A stretch of DNA of 64,000 bases from Streptomyces sp. CB02400 (GTDB lineage: Bacteria > Actinomycetota > Actinomycetes > Streptomycetales > Streptomycetaceae), in assembly GCF_001905725.1 (NCBI RefSeq), contig NZ_LIWB01000001.1:186001-250000 (forward strand). Direction: 5' to 3'. Below, one piece after another: positions 1-9,803 of the stretch (position 1 is its first letter; each line of letters starts with the position of its first letter). The notes under the pieces are model-generated. The model did not search any database, was not told the origin of the DNA, and saw only the letters and a list, made by a program, of their open reading frames with translations. The position numbers were made by a program, and so were the translations under genes.

Positions 1-110
1 GCCAGAATAGGGACGATTGCCAGCCAAATGAGCAGCGTACGCAGGCGCAGAGTGCGCCGCCGACGAGTCGCCGGCTGCCCTCGTGTGCCTTCGGGTTCTA
101 TGGGAGACAT
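1..110 (-). CDS. N-terminus of a membrane protein, possibly a sensor kinase (cut by window edge)
   Basis: An ATG at 108-110 (minus) opens a frame that runs off the left edge with no stop, giving about 36 residues. After a charged stretch rich in Arg (residues 10-24) comes a hydrophobic segment (LLIWLAIVPIL). That is the usual start of a type II membrane protein, and it resembles the N-terminus of Streptomyces nitrate/sulfonate-sensing histidine kinases. The family guess rests only on this short stretch. No ribosome-binding site is obvious upstream. Confidence 0.4.
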   Translation of the reverse strand, partial: MSPIEPEGTRGQPATRRRRTLRLRTLLIWLAIVPIL

Positions 111-540
111 CAGTCCTCGGAGAGCGGGGAACCAGGGGGACGACCCGACCGCCGAGACCAGACGCAGTCCTGGGTTCAGGACTGGGGGAAGTCCGGTTCG
201 GCTTTGACGCGACGTGAGGTACCGATCATAACCAGCCACGCCGGAGAAGCGGAGAGATGGCCTCCGTTGGTCACATGTGGTAAAGGAGACGAAGCATTGC
301 ATATCGGGCGTTGGCGTTCACCTGACGCCTGGGCGCAGGCGTGCTCGTGCGGACAGGGCAACCCGCTCTCCCGGCCGCACGTCTCGGACCGACCGGCAAA
401 TGGGTCACTTGAGGCGTCGGGTGATGGGCCGACCATCCGAGCGGCGCGGCGAGCTCGCTCCGGGCGCAGGGCTTCTTGCCTTGCTCAGGTTGACGAGGAT
501 CGTCGGGTCCGGCTCGGGCAGGCCCGCCGCCTCGGCGGCG
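111..540. other. Intergenic stretch, no gene recognised
   Basis: I see no start/stop frame with convincing codon use on either strand and no clear hairpin or promoter. It lies between the divergent membrane-protein start and an esterase relic, and is probably decayed sequence. Confidence 0.4.
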
Positions 541-830
541 TCCGCGATCACACGGGCTCGGACGATCTCGTGGGCGCGCTTGAAGGCGGACCGGAGGACG
601 ACATCGTCGAGCACGCCCGGATCCTGGTCCGCGCCGCCGACCTCGTGACCCGTTCGCTCGACCGGCCCGCGGGTGGGGGGAGCGCTTTCACCGTCCGCGA
701 CCGTGCCATGGCCGACGCCGTCGCCCGCCTCATGGACGACGGCCCGACGTCCCGGGTCATGGTCTGGGCGCACAATGGCCACCTCGCGAAGGGCAGGTAC
801 GGGGACCGGGTCACCGCGTCCCACTGCTCG
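541..830 (+). pseudogene. Relic of an erythromycin esterase / succinoglycan-biosynthesis-type esterase
   Basis: One forward frame keeps the hallmark of the erythromycin esterase family: an RDRAMADAVARLMDD helix followed by VMVWAHNGHLAKG. These correspond to the family's WN-RDxxMA and VVWAHNxH motifs, and the His is a catalytic-region residue. Upstream in the same frame is the expected helical segment ending in Arg-Ala-Ala-Asp. Homology fades before about 550 and after about 825. There is no matching start or full-length C-terminus: family members are about 400 residues, this about 90. I call it a truncated remnant and not an active enzyme. The frame itself stays open from 204 to 884, so a small expressed protein cannot be excluded. 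Confidence 0.55.
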
Positions 831-1273
831 ACAAGAGGGCCCCACGCTGCACAAGCCCACGTCCGCCGCGTGGAGTGCCGCTGATCGCTCTCCACGAGGG
901 ACTAATGGCGAGTACGTCGCGGCAGAGGGTGAGGTTCTTCGTGACGCTCGTCTGACGCTCTCGACGTCAGCGAGCAGGGTGGTGAGCCGAGAAGGTGGCT
1001 CTGACCTGCCGTTCTTCGGGCTCCGGTCTATTCGACACCTTTTCGATGACGCATCACGTGGAGTGCGTGGCGATTCTGGAGCCTGCAGCAAAGGGCGTCT
1101 GACCTGCTGTTTCTCTGATACCTCGGGCTGCGGGCGGGTCGGGCCGACAACTTTCCCCAGTCGGCCCGACGGGCGGAACGGTTGTCTGCCCCGGGCACGT
1201 GACGGCGCTGCCGGCTCGCGTGTCCACCTGTACGGGAGGCGGGCGGCGGACGCCGGTGGTCCCGCGCGCCGGA
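831..1273. other. Intergenic stretch, no gene recognised
   Basis: No frame here has Streptomyces-like codon use, and no product is recognisable on either strand. It separates the esterase relic from the 3' end of the lysyl-oxidase-family gene. Confidence 0.4.
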
Positions 1274-1306
1274 GCGGCTCCGGTCCGTTTCGAGGGCCGG
1301 AGCCGC
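1274..1306 (-). terminator. Rho-independent-type hairpin after the lysyl-oxidase-family gene
   Basis: A perfect 10-bp inverted repeat (GCGGCTCCGG at 1274-1283, CCGGAGCCGC at 1297-1306) with a 13-nt loop lies 20 bp beyond the stop codon of the minus-strand gene at 1326. There is no T tract, as is common for Streptomyces terminators. Confidence 0.7.
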
Positions 1307-1325
1307 CCCTGCCCTCACGGGCGGG

Positions 1326-3107
1326 TCAGTTGGCGTCCACCAGGTGGTGCGGGGGGACCGTCACCGTACGGGCGCCCTTCTCGCCCCCCAGGACGACTTC
1401 CCGCAGCGCGCTGTTGTTGCTGTAATCGGTCTCCTTGAGTCGGTTCTCCGGGTTGGCGAGGACCTGGATGTAGTACGTGCCGTTCGGCAGGTCCGTGATG
1501 TCGAAGGACTGGCCGGGCAGGTCCTGGGTGTAGGTGTCACCGGAGCCGACGTCGAGCACCTCGCGGACGGAGATGGAGTTCTCGTAGCCGCACGCGGTGG
1601 ACAGGTCAGTGTTTCCCGGGTGCCAGGCGGCGTTCTTCACGGTGTAGTCGACGGCGTCGGTGTTGGCCAGACAGAACGCCTCCTTGCCGCTGCGCACCGT
1701 CTCCTTCCGGTCGGCCGTCAGCAGCCGGTAACTGGCGAAGTCCAGGAAGTGCCAGTGCTCGTGGCCGGGACGCGGATCCCACTCCATGCCGCCGGTCGGG
1801 GTGTACCCGACCTGCTTGCCGTCGGCGTCGTAGAAGTACTGGTAGGCGTCCATCACCTCCTTGCCCGGGGAGCGGAAGCCGTCCACCACCAGCTTGGCCG
1901 GGCCCGCGTTCCACACGTTGGCGCTGAAGGCGAGGTAGTCCTTGCCGGGCACCTCCTCGTAGCCGTCGCTGACGGTGATGCCGAACGCGGGCAGCGAGCG
2001 CAGGTCGGGCTTCGGGACGTCGGGCACGGACGCCTTGCCGGCGGGCCGCTTCGCGTTGGGCCGGTCGCCCGGCGCCTGTCGCGAACCGTCGGTCTGCCCG
2101 GAACCGTCACCGGTCTCGGCGGCGGCGACGGCCTGCTTCCCCAGGGACTTCCTCTTCAGCGCCCACGGCAGGGCGGGCGGAGCCGACGGGTAGGGGCCGT
2201 GGCCGGCGTTGTACGAGGGGCCGGCGCCGCTCGTCGCGGCGCCGGGGGCCGGGGTGTCCACGGTGGCCCCGTGCCGCGCGTGCGCGCTGTGCTCCGCGTG
2301 GGCCCCGTGCTGTGCGTGGGCCCCGTGCTGCGCGTGCGCACCGTGCCCGGAGGCGGTGGTCTTCGCCGAGCCGCCGGAGGCGGAGCCCGCGGACTCCTCC
2401 CAGCTGCGCTCGCGTACGACCACCTTGACGGTCTGCGGCTTGTCGGCGATGCCGAAGAGGTCGCGGTACTTCTCGGTCACGTTGATCTCGGCGGTGTAGG
2501 TGCCGGACTTCAGCTGGACCGGCTCGGTGTAGTACGCGGAGTAGGTGTTGGACGCCCAGCCGTTCTCGACACCCCACACCGAACCGAGGGTGAAGGGGTT
2601 CGTCGGGCAGCTCTCCGGATACTTCGAGTTGGCGGGGGCGTCCGGCCGGATCCGCCCGGAGGCGTTGTTGGGGCAGAACGCCTCGGTCCTCTCCAGCACC
2701 GTCGAGCCGGCCGCGTCGGTGAGGGTGATCTGCGTGAAGTCCGGCAGCCCGGTGAAGTCCTTCACGAGCCCGGCGGGGAGTGCCTTGGTCCGGGTCTTCT
2801 TCCCGTTCCGGAGGACCTGCTCGGCGACGACCGGGTCCTTGTACGACTTGCGGGTCACCTTGAGTTCGAAGGCGCCGTTCTCGGAGGTGAGGTACGTCCC
2901 GAGGTCGAGGTAGACCCCCGGGTCCTCCGTCCACGAGTCGAGCGTGACCGAGGTGGATGCGGCGATCAGGCTGAGCTTCGGCGTCGGCTCCGCGGTCTTC
3001 GCGTCGGGCGCGGCGGCGACGACGCCCGCGGTCACGGCGATGGCCGCGGCGACGGCGAAGGAGGGGCGGGTCAGGCGGCTGGGGCGGCCCTGCGGGAGTC
3101 TGGTCAT
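1326..3107 (-). CDS. Secreted lysyl-oxidase-family protein with a His-rich linker
   Basis: 593 residues. Residues 1-38 form a secretion signal (Arg-rich start, Ala/Val core). The C-terminal domain (about 370-575) matches lysyl oxidase (LOX), the copper enzyme that oxidises peptidyl lysine. The copper talon HxHxH is H449/H451/H453. K475 (in SGKEAFCL) and Y526 (in GDTY) align with human LOX K320 and Y355, which form the LTQ cofactor, so an active amine oxidase is plausible. The N-terminal half (40-235) holds Cys-containing beta-rich sequence of unknown role. Between them lies an Ala/His repeat (255-279, HGAHAQ-like units), probably metal-binding, and a Pro/Lys-rich linker. Likely extracellular. 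The start is supported by GAGGAC just upstream of the ATG. It is monocistronic, with a terminator at 1274-1306. Confidence 0.85.
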   Translation of the reverse strand: MTRLPQGRPSRLTRPSFAVAAAIAVTAGVVAAAPDAKTAEPTPKLSLIAASTSVTLDSWTEDPGVYLDLGTYLTSENGAFELKVTRKSYKDPVVAEQVLRNGKKTRTKALPAGLVKDFTGLPDFTQITLTDAAGSTVLERTEAFCPNNASGRIRPDAPANSKYPESCPTNPFTLGSVWGVENGWASNTYSAYYTEPVQLKSGTYTAEINVTEKYRDLFGIADKPQTVKVVVRERSWEESAGSASGGSAKTTASGHGAHAQHGAHAQHGAHAEHSAHARHGATVDTPAPGAATSGAGPSYNAGHGPYPSAPPALPWALKRKSLGKQAVAAAETGDGSGQTDGSRQAPGDRPNAKRPAGKASVPDVPKPDLRSLPAFGITVSDGYEEVPGKDYLAFSANVWNAGPAKLVVDGFRSPGKEVMDAYQYFYDADGKQVGYTPTGGMEWDPRPGHEHWHFLDFASYRLLTADRKETVRSGKEAFCLANTDAVDYTVKNAAWHPGNTDLSTACGYENSISVREVLDVGSGDTYTQDLPGQSFDITDLPNGTYYIQVLANPENRLKETDYSNNSALREVVLGGEKGARTVTVPPHHLVDAN

Positions 3108-3655
3108 CGGTCCTCGTGCTTCCGGCTGTGGAGTGCGTCATGGGATCTGGATGAGCAGTGCGACCCCAACTGGCTTACGGGGCCGCTGTGTTCGGACCAT
3201 GAGAGGGGGCCGGACACCCTCCGGGTTGGCTCCGCTCACCCTGTCGCCCCCCAGTTGTCCGAAAAGCGTCCACCAGTAGCCGGACTTGTCTCACGGCCGT
3301 GCGAGATCCGCCGGGCATCGACGAGGCTCCTGCGCCGACGAAGGCCGGTACACCGGGCGAGCGGGCGCTCGTACTCGTGCCGCGCCGGCGGTGGTCGTCC
3401 TTCGGCCCGGCGTCGACGGTGTTCGCGAGGCCGGCGCCGGACGACGGAACGACAGCGGCTCGGAGGCGAGGGGGCTCACCGGGCCGCGCACCGGGCCGGC
3501 CCGATGGGCCGACGGGGTGCCCGCCGACGGTCCGGCCGGAGTGGCCGGCGCGGTGGCCGGAACCCGTTACGCAGCGAACCTCGTGGCTCTGCTGGACAGC
3601 GGGCGCGGCCCGGAGCCGGCCGTACGCACGTGGGCCGACCGCCGACGCTCAGGCC
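3108..3655. other. Intergenic stretch, no intact gene
   Basis: It should hold the promoter and leader of the lysyl-oxidase-family gene, which reads leftward from 3107. I could not pick out a convincing -35/-10 pair. The forward frames here are disordered and match nothing I know. The right-hand part may be the more decayed N-terminal portion of the oxidoreductase relic that follows. Confidence 0.4.
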
Positions 3656-3908
3656 GGCTCCAGGCTTCGCGCCTTCCGCGACACCCGCGACAGCACCGTG
3701 CCCTGCACGTCCGTCCACGGCATCAACCGCCCGCTGCCCCCGTACCCACCGGGCGTGAATCCCTCACGCCGACGCGTCGGCCTACGCGGTCGCCCACGCC
3801 TGCCGGCAGTTCCTGGACGACCTGCGGGAGGGCACGTCACGCATACCCGATTTCGCACACGGCGTCGCCCGGCACCGCAGCATCGCGTCCGTCATGACGG
3901 ACGCGTGA
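3656..3908 (+). pseudogene. Frameshifted C-terminal relic of a Gfo/Idh/MocA-family oxidoreductase
   Basis: Two adjacent forward frames together read like the C-terminus of a sugar-type dehydrogenase. The first (to about 3770) gives a stretch containing RPLPPYPPGVNPS. A +1 shift then leads into a stretch containing AVAHACRQFLDDLREGTSR, followed by PDFAHGVARHRSIASVM and a TGA at 3906-3908. Pro-rich SYPPGV and FLDDxREGTxRxPDFAHAVxRH are typical of the end of these proteins. The frameshift near 3762-3770 and the absence of the NAD-binding half show that it is dead. It converges on xlnA. Confidence 0.6.
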
Positions 3909-3913
3909 CCGAC

Positions 3914-3950
3914 CGCGAGGGCCGCCGCCATCACGGCGGCGACCCTCGCG
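3914..3950 (-). terminator. Strong hairpin terminator downstream of xlnA
   Basis: CGCGAGGGCCGCCG (3914-3927) pairs with CGGCGGCGACCCTCGCG (ending at 3950) around a short loop, with one mismatch. It lies about 30 bp after the xlnA stop and may also stop transcription from the left. Confidence 0.7.
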
Positions 3951-3981
3951 GGCATCGGCGACCTCCGCGTGGCAGACCTTG

Positions 3982-5544
<1,563 letters not shown>

Positions 5545-5588
5545 TCACCGGACACGGCGGTCATGGGACGGGACGGTCTTCGACACAG

Positions 5589-5624
5589 GTGCGCGGATCT
5601 GTAGTGCGGTCGTGCGCGGATCTG
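5589..5624. repeat. Short direct duplication in the xlnA leader
   Basis: GTGCGCGGATCTG occurs at 5589-5601 and again at 5612-5624, and partly matching sequence continues after each copy (a 23-bp unit). It lies in the untranslated leader predicted for xlnA. Role unknown. Confidence 0.5.
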
Positions 5625-5696
5625 CCGTGCGGCACGGATTGCCCCAAGGCTGGTGCGGTTCGAGATATCGAGCCGCGGCCGGTTTTCCAGACAGGA

Positions 5697-5726
5697 ATGA
5701 TCGAGGTGTTGATGATGCATCGTCAA
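5697..5726 (-). promoter_or_regulatory. Predicted xlnA promoter
   Basis: On the minus strand, TTGACG (5726-5721) is followed after 18 bp by GATCAT (5702-5697), a vegetative sigma-type match. It would give a leader of about 270 nt. The loose CGAGATATCG site lies just downstream of the expected start. Confidence 0.45.
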
Positions 5727-5935
5727 TACTTCCCGCAGGAAAAGTTTCTGTTCTCTGTTCGAAACTTTCGAGACTCCGGCGAGTCGGACGTCGGACCCTC
5801 GGTGCCGCTGTCGATGGAGGCCGTAGGGCGGGGTCGGCGGGTCGCGTGTCGGCCGTCGGGCGGCGTGACGTGCGACGTTTCACCCATGGGTTCTCGCGAA
5901 TGTTTCGACATCGATGGCGACGTATGCGGGGGGTA

Positions 5936-5963
5936 TTGACGCCGTTCGGCAGCTCCCTATCAT
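5936..5963 (+). promoter_or_regulatory. Predicted abfB promoter
   Basis: TTGACG (5936-5941) is spaced 16 bp from TATCAT (5958-5963). The expected start near 5970 falls at the edge of the palindromes at 5972-5985 and 5991-6004, the layout of a repressible promoter. Confidence 0.55.
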
Positions 5964-6071
5964 TCAGGTTGCTCGACACTTCGACTTGTGTTCGATATTT
6001 CGAGCACGTTGAGTCGCTCCATCGCGCAGCAGGGCGACTCCGGGTCGCATCGCCCGAACACGGAGCCGTGA

Positions 6072-7589
<1,518 letters not shown>

Positions 7590-7612
7590 CCTTCCCGGTT
7601 CACGGCGGGGGC

Positions 7613-7636
7613 GTGGGGCCCGGGTCCGGGCTCCAC
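7613..7636. terminator. Hairpin between convergent abfB and the hydrolase gene
   Basis: GTGGGGCCC (7613-7621) pairs with GGGCTCCAC (7628-7636), with one G-T wobble. It sits between two convergent stop codons and could serve both directions. Confidence 0.55.
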
Positions 7637-7667
7637 CTCCGGCGTGGGTCGGTGCGGCCGGCCGGGG

Positions 7668-8309
7668 TCACACGGTGATCGCGTCCCCCTCCGGGACGAT
7701 GGTCAGGGGCGCCTCGGTCAGCGCCTCGGGGCTCAGGAAGCGGGCCGTCGACTCCTGGCCGGTCCGGCTGAGCATGATCTCGTGGATCTGGACGAGGCGA
7801 CCGGGCGCGACCTCGCGCACGTAGTCCGCCGCCCGGCCGAGGTGGGTCCAAGGGCCGCTGGTGGGCAGCAGCAGCGTGTCGACCGGCGCGGGCGGTGCCT
7901 GGTACGCGTCGCCGGGGTGGAAGACCCGGCCGTCGACGAGGTAGCCGACGTTGGTGACTCGGGGGATGTCGCGGTGGATCGTGGCGTGCAGGTCGCCGGA
8001 GACCGCTATGTCGAAGCCGGCGACGTCGACACGGTCACCGGCCGCGACCGCGGTGACCTGGGAGCGTCGGGCCGACCAGCGTTCGACCACACCGGCCGGT
8101 CCGTAGACCCGCAGGTCGGGGCGGGCGTCCAGGGCCCGGGCGAGCAGATCTTCGTCGAAGTGGTCGAAGTGTTCGTGCGTGATCAGGACGGCGTCGGCGG
8201 CGGCCACCACCTCCTTCGCGTCGGGGGTGAACGTGCCCGGGTCGACGGCGATGCGCCCACCGTCCTTGACCAGTGACACACATGCGTGGGCGTGCTTGAT
8301 CAGCTTCAC
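7668..8309 (-). CDS. Metallo-beta-lactamase-fold hydrolase (UlaG-like subgroup)
   Basis: 213 residues with no signal peptide. The fold's metal motif is present as HEHFDHFD (HxHxDH-like). Later residues that fit further ligands are the His in SGDLHATIHR and the Asp in HPGDAYQAP, plus a C-terminal IHE. The short length and early KLIKHAHACVSL resemble the 'MBL-fold metal-dependent hydrolase' group related to UlaG, whose substrates are mostly unknown. The GTG start at 8309 is preferred: it has GGGAG upstream and begins at the conserved LIKHAHACV strand. It is divergent from the MarR gene across a palindrome and is probably its target. Confidence 0.8.
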   Translation of the reverse strand: MKLIKHAHACVSLVKDGGRIAVDPGTFTPDAKEVVAAADAVLITHEHFDHFDEDLLARALDARPDLRVYGPAGVVERWSARRSQVTAVAAGDRVDVAGFDIAVSGDLHATIHRDIPRVTNVGYLVDGRVFHPGDAYQAPPAPVDTLLLPTSGPWTHLGRAADYVREVAPGRLVQIHEIMLSRTGQESTARFLSPEALTEAPLTIVPEGDAITV

Positions 8310-8354
8310 TGCCGGCTCCCGTCGGCTTGATGCACAGGGTTTACTGCACAATAT

Positions 8355-8372
8355 ATACAGGGCACCCTGTAT
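8355..8372. promoter_or_regulatory. 18-bp palindrome between hydrolase and marR genes, likely MarR operator
   Basis: ATACAGGG and CCCTGTAT, separated by CA, form an almost perfect dyad in the 84-bp divergent spacer. Size and position fit a MarR dimer site controlling both genes. Confidence 0.65.
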
Positions 8373-8393
8373 GATCTTGCTAGGCTGGCGGAT

Positions 8394-8891
8394 GTGAACA
8401 ACGCGACCTCGAACGAACCGGCTCCCCTTCCCGGCGAGTTGGCCGCCCGCCTCAGGGCGGTCGTCGGCACCCTGGTCCGCAGTGCCCGCACCGTCGACCG
8501 GCTCGCGTCCGTCCCGGCGGCGGTGCTCGGCCTCCTCGACACGGGTGGGCCGATGACCACGGCCGACCTGGCGGCGGCCCGTGGGGTGCGCCACCAGACG
8601 ATGGCCGCGACCGTCAGGGAACTGACCGACGCCGGCTTCCTGGCCGTACACCCCGATCCGGACGATGCCCGCAGGAAGGTCCTCACTCTGACGGGGGAGG
8701 GGAAGGAGACGCTCGACGCGGACCGCCGTCAGCGCGTCGGCGTCCTCACCGACGCGCTGGAGGAAACGCTGGACGAGGAGGACCGGCGCGCTCTGGCGCA
8801 CGCCCTTGACCTCATCGAGCGGATCAGCGGCAGCATCCGGGGCGGCCGTTCCTTCGCCGGCGAGCGCGAGTTCAACACCGGATCATGGTGA
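8394..8891 (+). CDS. MarR-family transcriptional regulator
   Basis: 165 residues. A winged helix-turn-helix spans about 40-110: the helix TADLAAARGVRHQTMAATV, then ELTDAGFLAV, then a wing with HPDPDDARRKVLTLT (the DxRxxxLxLT motif of the family). Flanking helices would form the dimer interface. It starts with GTG at 8394, divergent from the metallo-hydrolase. The 18-bp palindrome 22 bp upstream is the obvious autoregulatory site. The ligand is unknown; families of this type often sense small aromatic compounds or oxidants. Confidence 0.9.
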   Translation: MNNATSNEPAPLPGELAARLRAVVGTLVRSARTVDRLASVPAAVLGLLDTGGPMTTADLAAARGVRHQTMAATVRELTDAGFLAVHPDPDDARRKVLTLTGEGKETLDADRRQRVGVLTDALEETLDEEDRRALAHALDLIERISGSIRGGRSFAGEREFNTGSW

Positions 8892-9123
8892 CGAGGCCCG
8901 AGCGGCCTGCGGCGGCTGGTTCGCGTCCGTCACCGTGCGTGTGAACCACGACCGTCGCGGCGCCGACCGGAAGCACGCGCCGTCAGGTCGTGCCCGGGAG
9001 CCGAGCGGGTCGGGCGGTCCGGTATCGGGTGGCCGGTTCAGTGCTCCGGCCCGCGAAGGCGGCCAGGCCCGCCCGAAAGACGGCGTCCGGCAGGCCGGTG
9101 TCCTCCGCGCCGGGGGGCACAGA
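8892..9123. other. Intergenic stretch, no gene recognised
   Basis: No convincing frame or hairpin was seen. It lies between the marR gene and an AraC-like relic. Confidence 0.35.
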
Positions 9124-9246
9124 TCACTTCGCCCGGTCTCGGGCCGCGCCGTCCGGGCTGGTGACGACGTCGTCGGCGCCCATCCGGGGCACGGCGCTCG
9201 GGGTCATGCCCTGCCGCTCACGGAACTCGGTGGCGCTGGGCACGTC
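9124..9246 (-). pseudogene. Possible C-terminal relic of an AraC-family regulator
   Basis: On the minus strand about 40 codons before a stop at 9124 include FRERQGMTPSAVPRM. This looks like the last helix of an AraC DNA-binding domain (FRRRFGMTPSxYRR). The preceding sequence loses similarity quickly and no full helix-turn-helix is readable. It may be a degraded fragment or chance. Confidence 0.35.
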
Positions 9247-9405
9247 CGGTGGCGCCGCTCCGCACGCAGTACGAGGCGGGCGGCCACATGCGGTGGTCCG
9301 TTTCGGTGGTGCGGGGGGCCGAAGCGATTCGGCGTGATCGGTCCACGGATTCAACATGCTGCTCGTACCATGTGATCTGCTGAAGGTGGCAAGTGAGGGG
9401 GAGTC
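9247..9405. promoter_or_regulatory. Upstream region of the four-gene surveillance cluster
   Basis: It must hold the promoter of the operon starting at 9406. The AT-richer stretch around 9340-9380 (GATTCAACATGCTGCTCGT...) is the likeliest place, but no clear -35/-10 pair can be assigned. GAGGGGGA at 9393-9400 is a strong ribosome-binding site for the ATG at 9406. Confidence 0.4.
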
Positions 9406-9792
9406 ATGTCGCAGCTCATGCGCCTGCAGATGCCGGATGAGCAGGTCATCTGGGCCACGGTCGATGATGGTGACGGGCCCAGCGACTCTGGTCTTGGCGA
9501 GCGGATCACGGAGAAACTCGAGGGCTTCCAGGAATCCCTCCAGGTCATCGCCTCCAATGTGCGCAACGCCGTGGCGAAAGCCCGCCCTGATGAGGTCAGT
9601 GTCGAATTCGGTCTGGAGCTGGCTGCCGGCGAGAACGGCATCGTCGCCGCCCTGGCGGGTGGCAGCGGCAAGGCGGCGTTCAAGGTGACCTTGAGCTGGA
9701 ACAGCGAGCCCGCCATCCCTGTCGCACCGGTGGTGCCGCCGCAGCCGACCCAGCCCCCGACCGTACCCCCGGTGCCACCGGCTCAGGACTGA
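9406..9792 (+). CDS. Trypsin-co-occurring domain 1 (TCO1 / CU044_2847-type) small protein
   Basis: 128 residues. Beta-strands (LMRLQMPDEQVIWATVDD) are followed by a helix (GFQESLQVIASNVRNAVAKA) and then two strands (VSVEFGLELAAGENGIVAAL, KAAFKVTLSW). This is the pattern of the small domain found next to trypsin-like proteases in bacterial conflict islands. The last 25 residues are Pro-rich and probably disordered. It has no signal peptide and no catalytic residues, so it is likely an adaptor or substrate of the protease encoded 11 bp downstream. First gene of a four-gene operon. Confidence 0.75.
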   Translation: MSQLMRLQMPDEQVIWATVDDGDGPSDSGLGERITEKLEGFQESLQVIASNVRNAVAKARPDEVSVEFGLELAAGENGIVAALAGGSGKAAFKVTLSWNSEPAIPVAPVVPPQPTQPPTVPPVPPAQD

Positions 9793-9803
9793 GGCCACAC
9801 GCT

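Larger units (their letters stand above)
5658..6004. promoter_or_regulatory. Cluster of CGAA-N-TTCG-type palindromes between xlnA and abfB
   Basis: Five related sites: TCGAAACTTTCGA (5759-5771, a perfect palindrome), CGAATGTTTCG (5897-5907), CTCGACACTTCGAC (5972-5985), TTCGATATTTCGAG (5991-6004) and a looser one, CGAGATATCG (5661-5670). The core resembles the CGAA/TTCG inverted repeats described upstream of actinomycete xylanase and xylosidase genes and bound by xylan-responsive repressors. Two sites sit just downstream of the predicted abfB promoter and one just downstream of the predicted xlnA promoter, where a repressor would block transcription. No regulator gene is adjacent, so the repressor must act in trans. 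Confidence 0.65.

Noticed and set aside
1344..3758. Long forward open frame opposite the lysyl-oxidase-family gene
   Set aside because: It is a GC-driven mirror of the minus-strand gene; it lacks any recognisable domain and the opposing frame carries a signal peptide, LOX motifs and a terminator.
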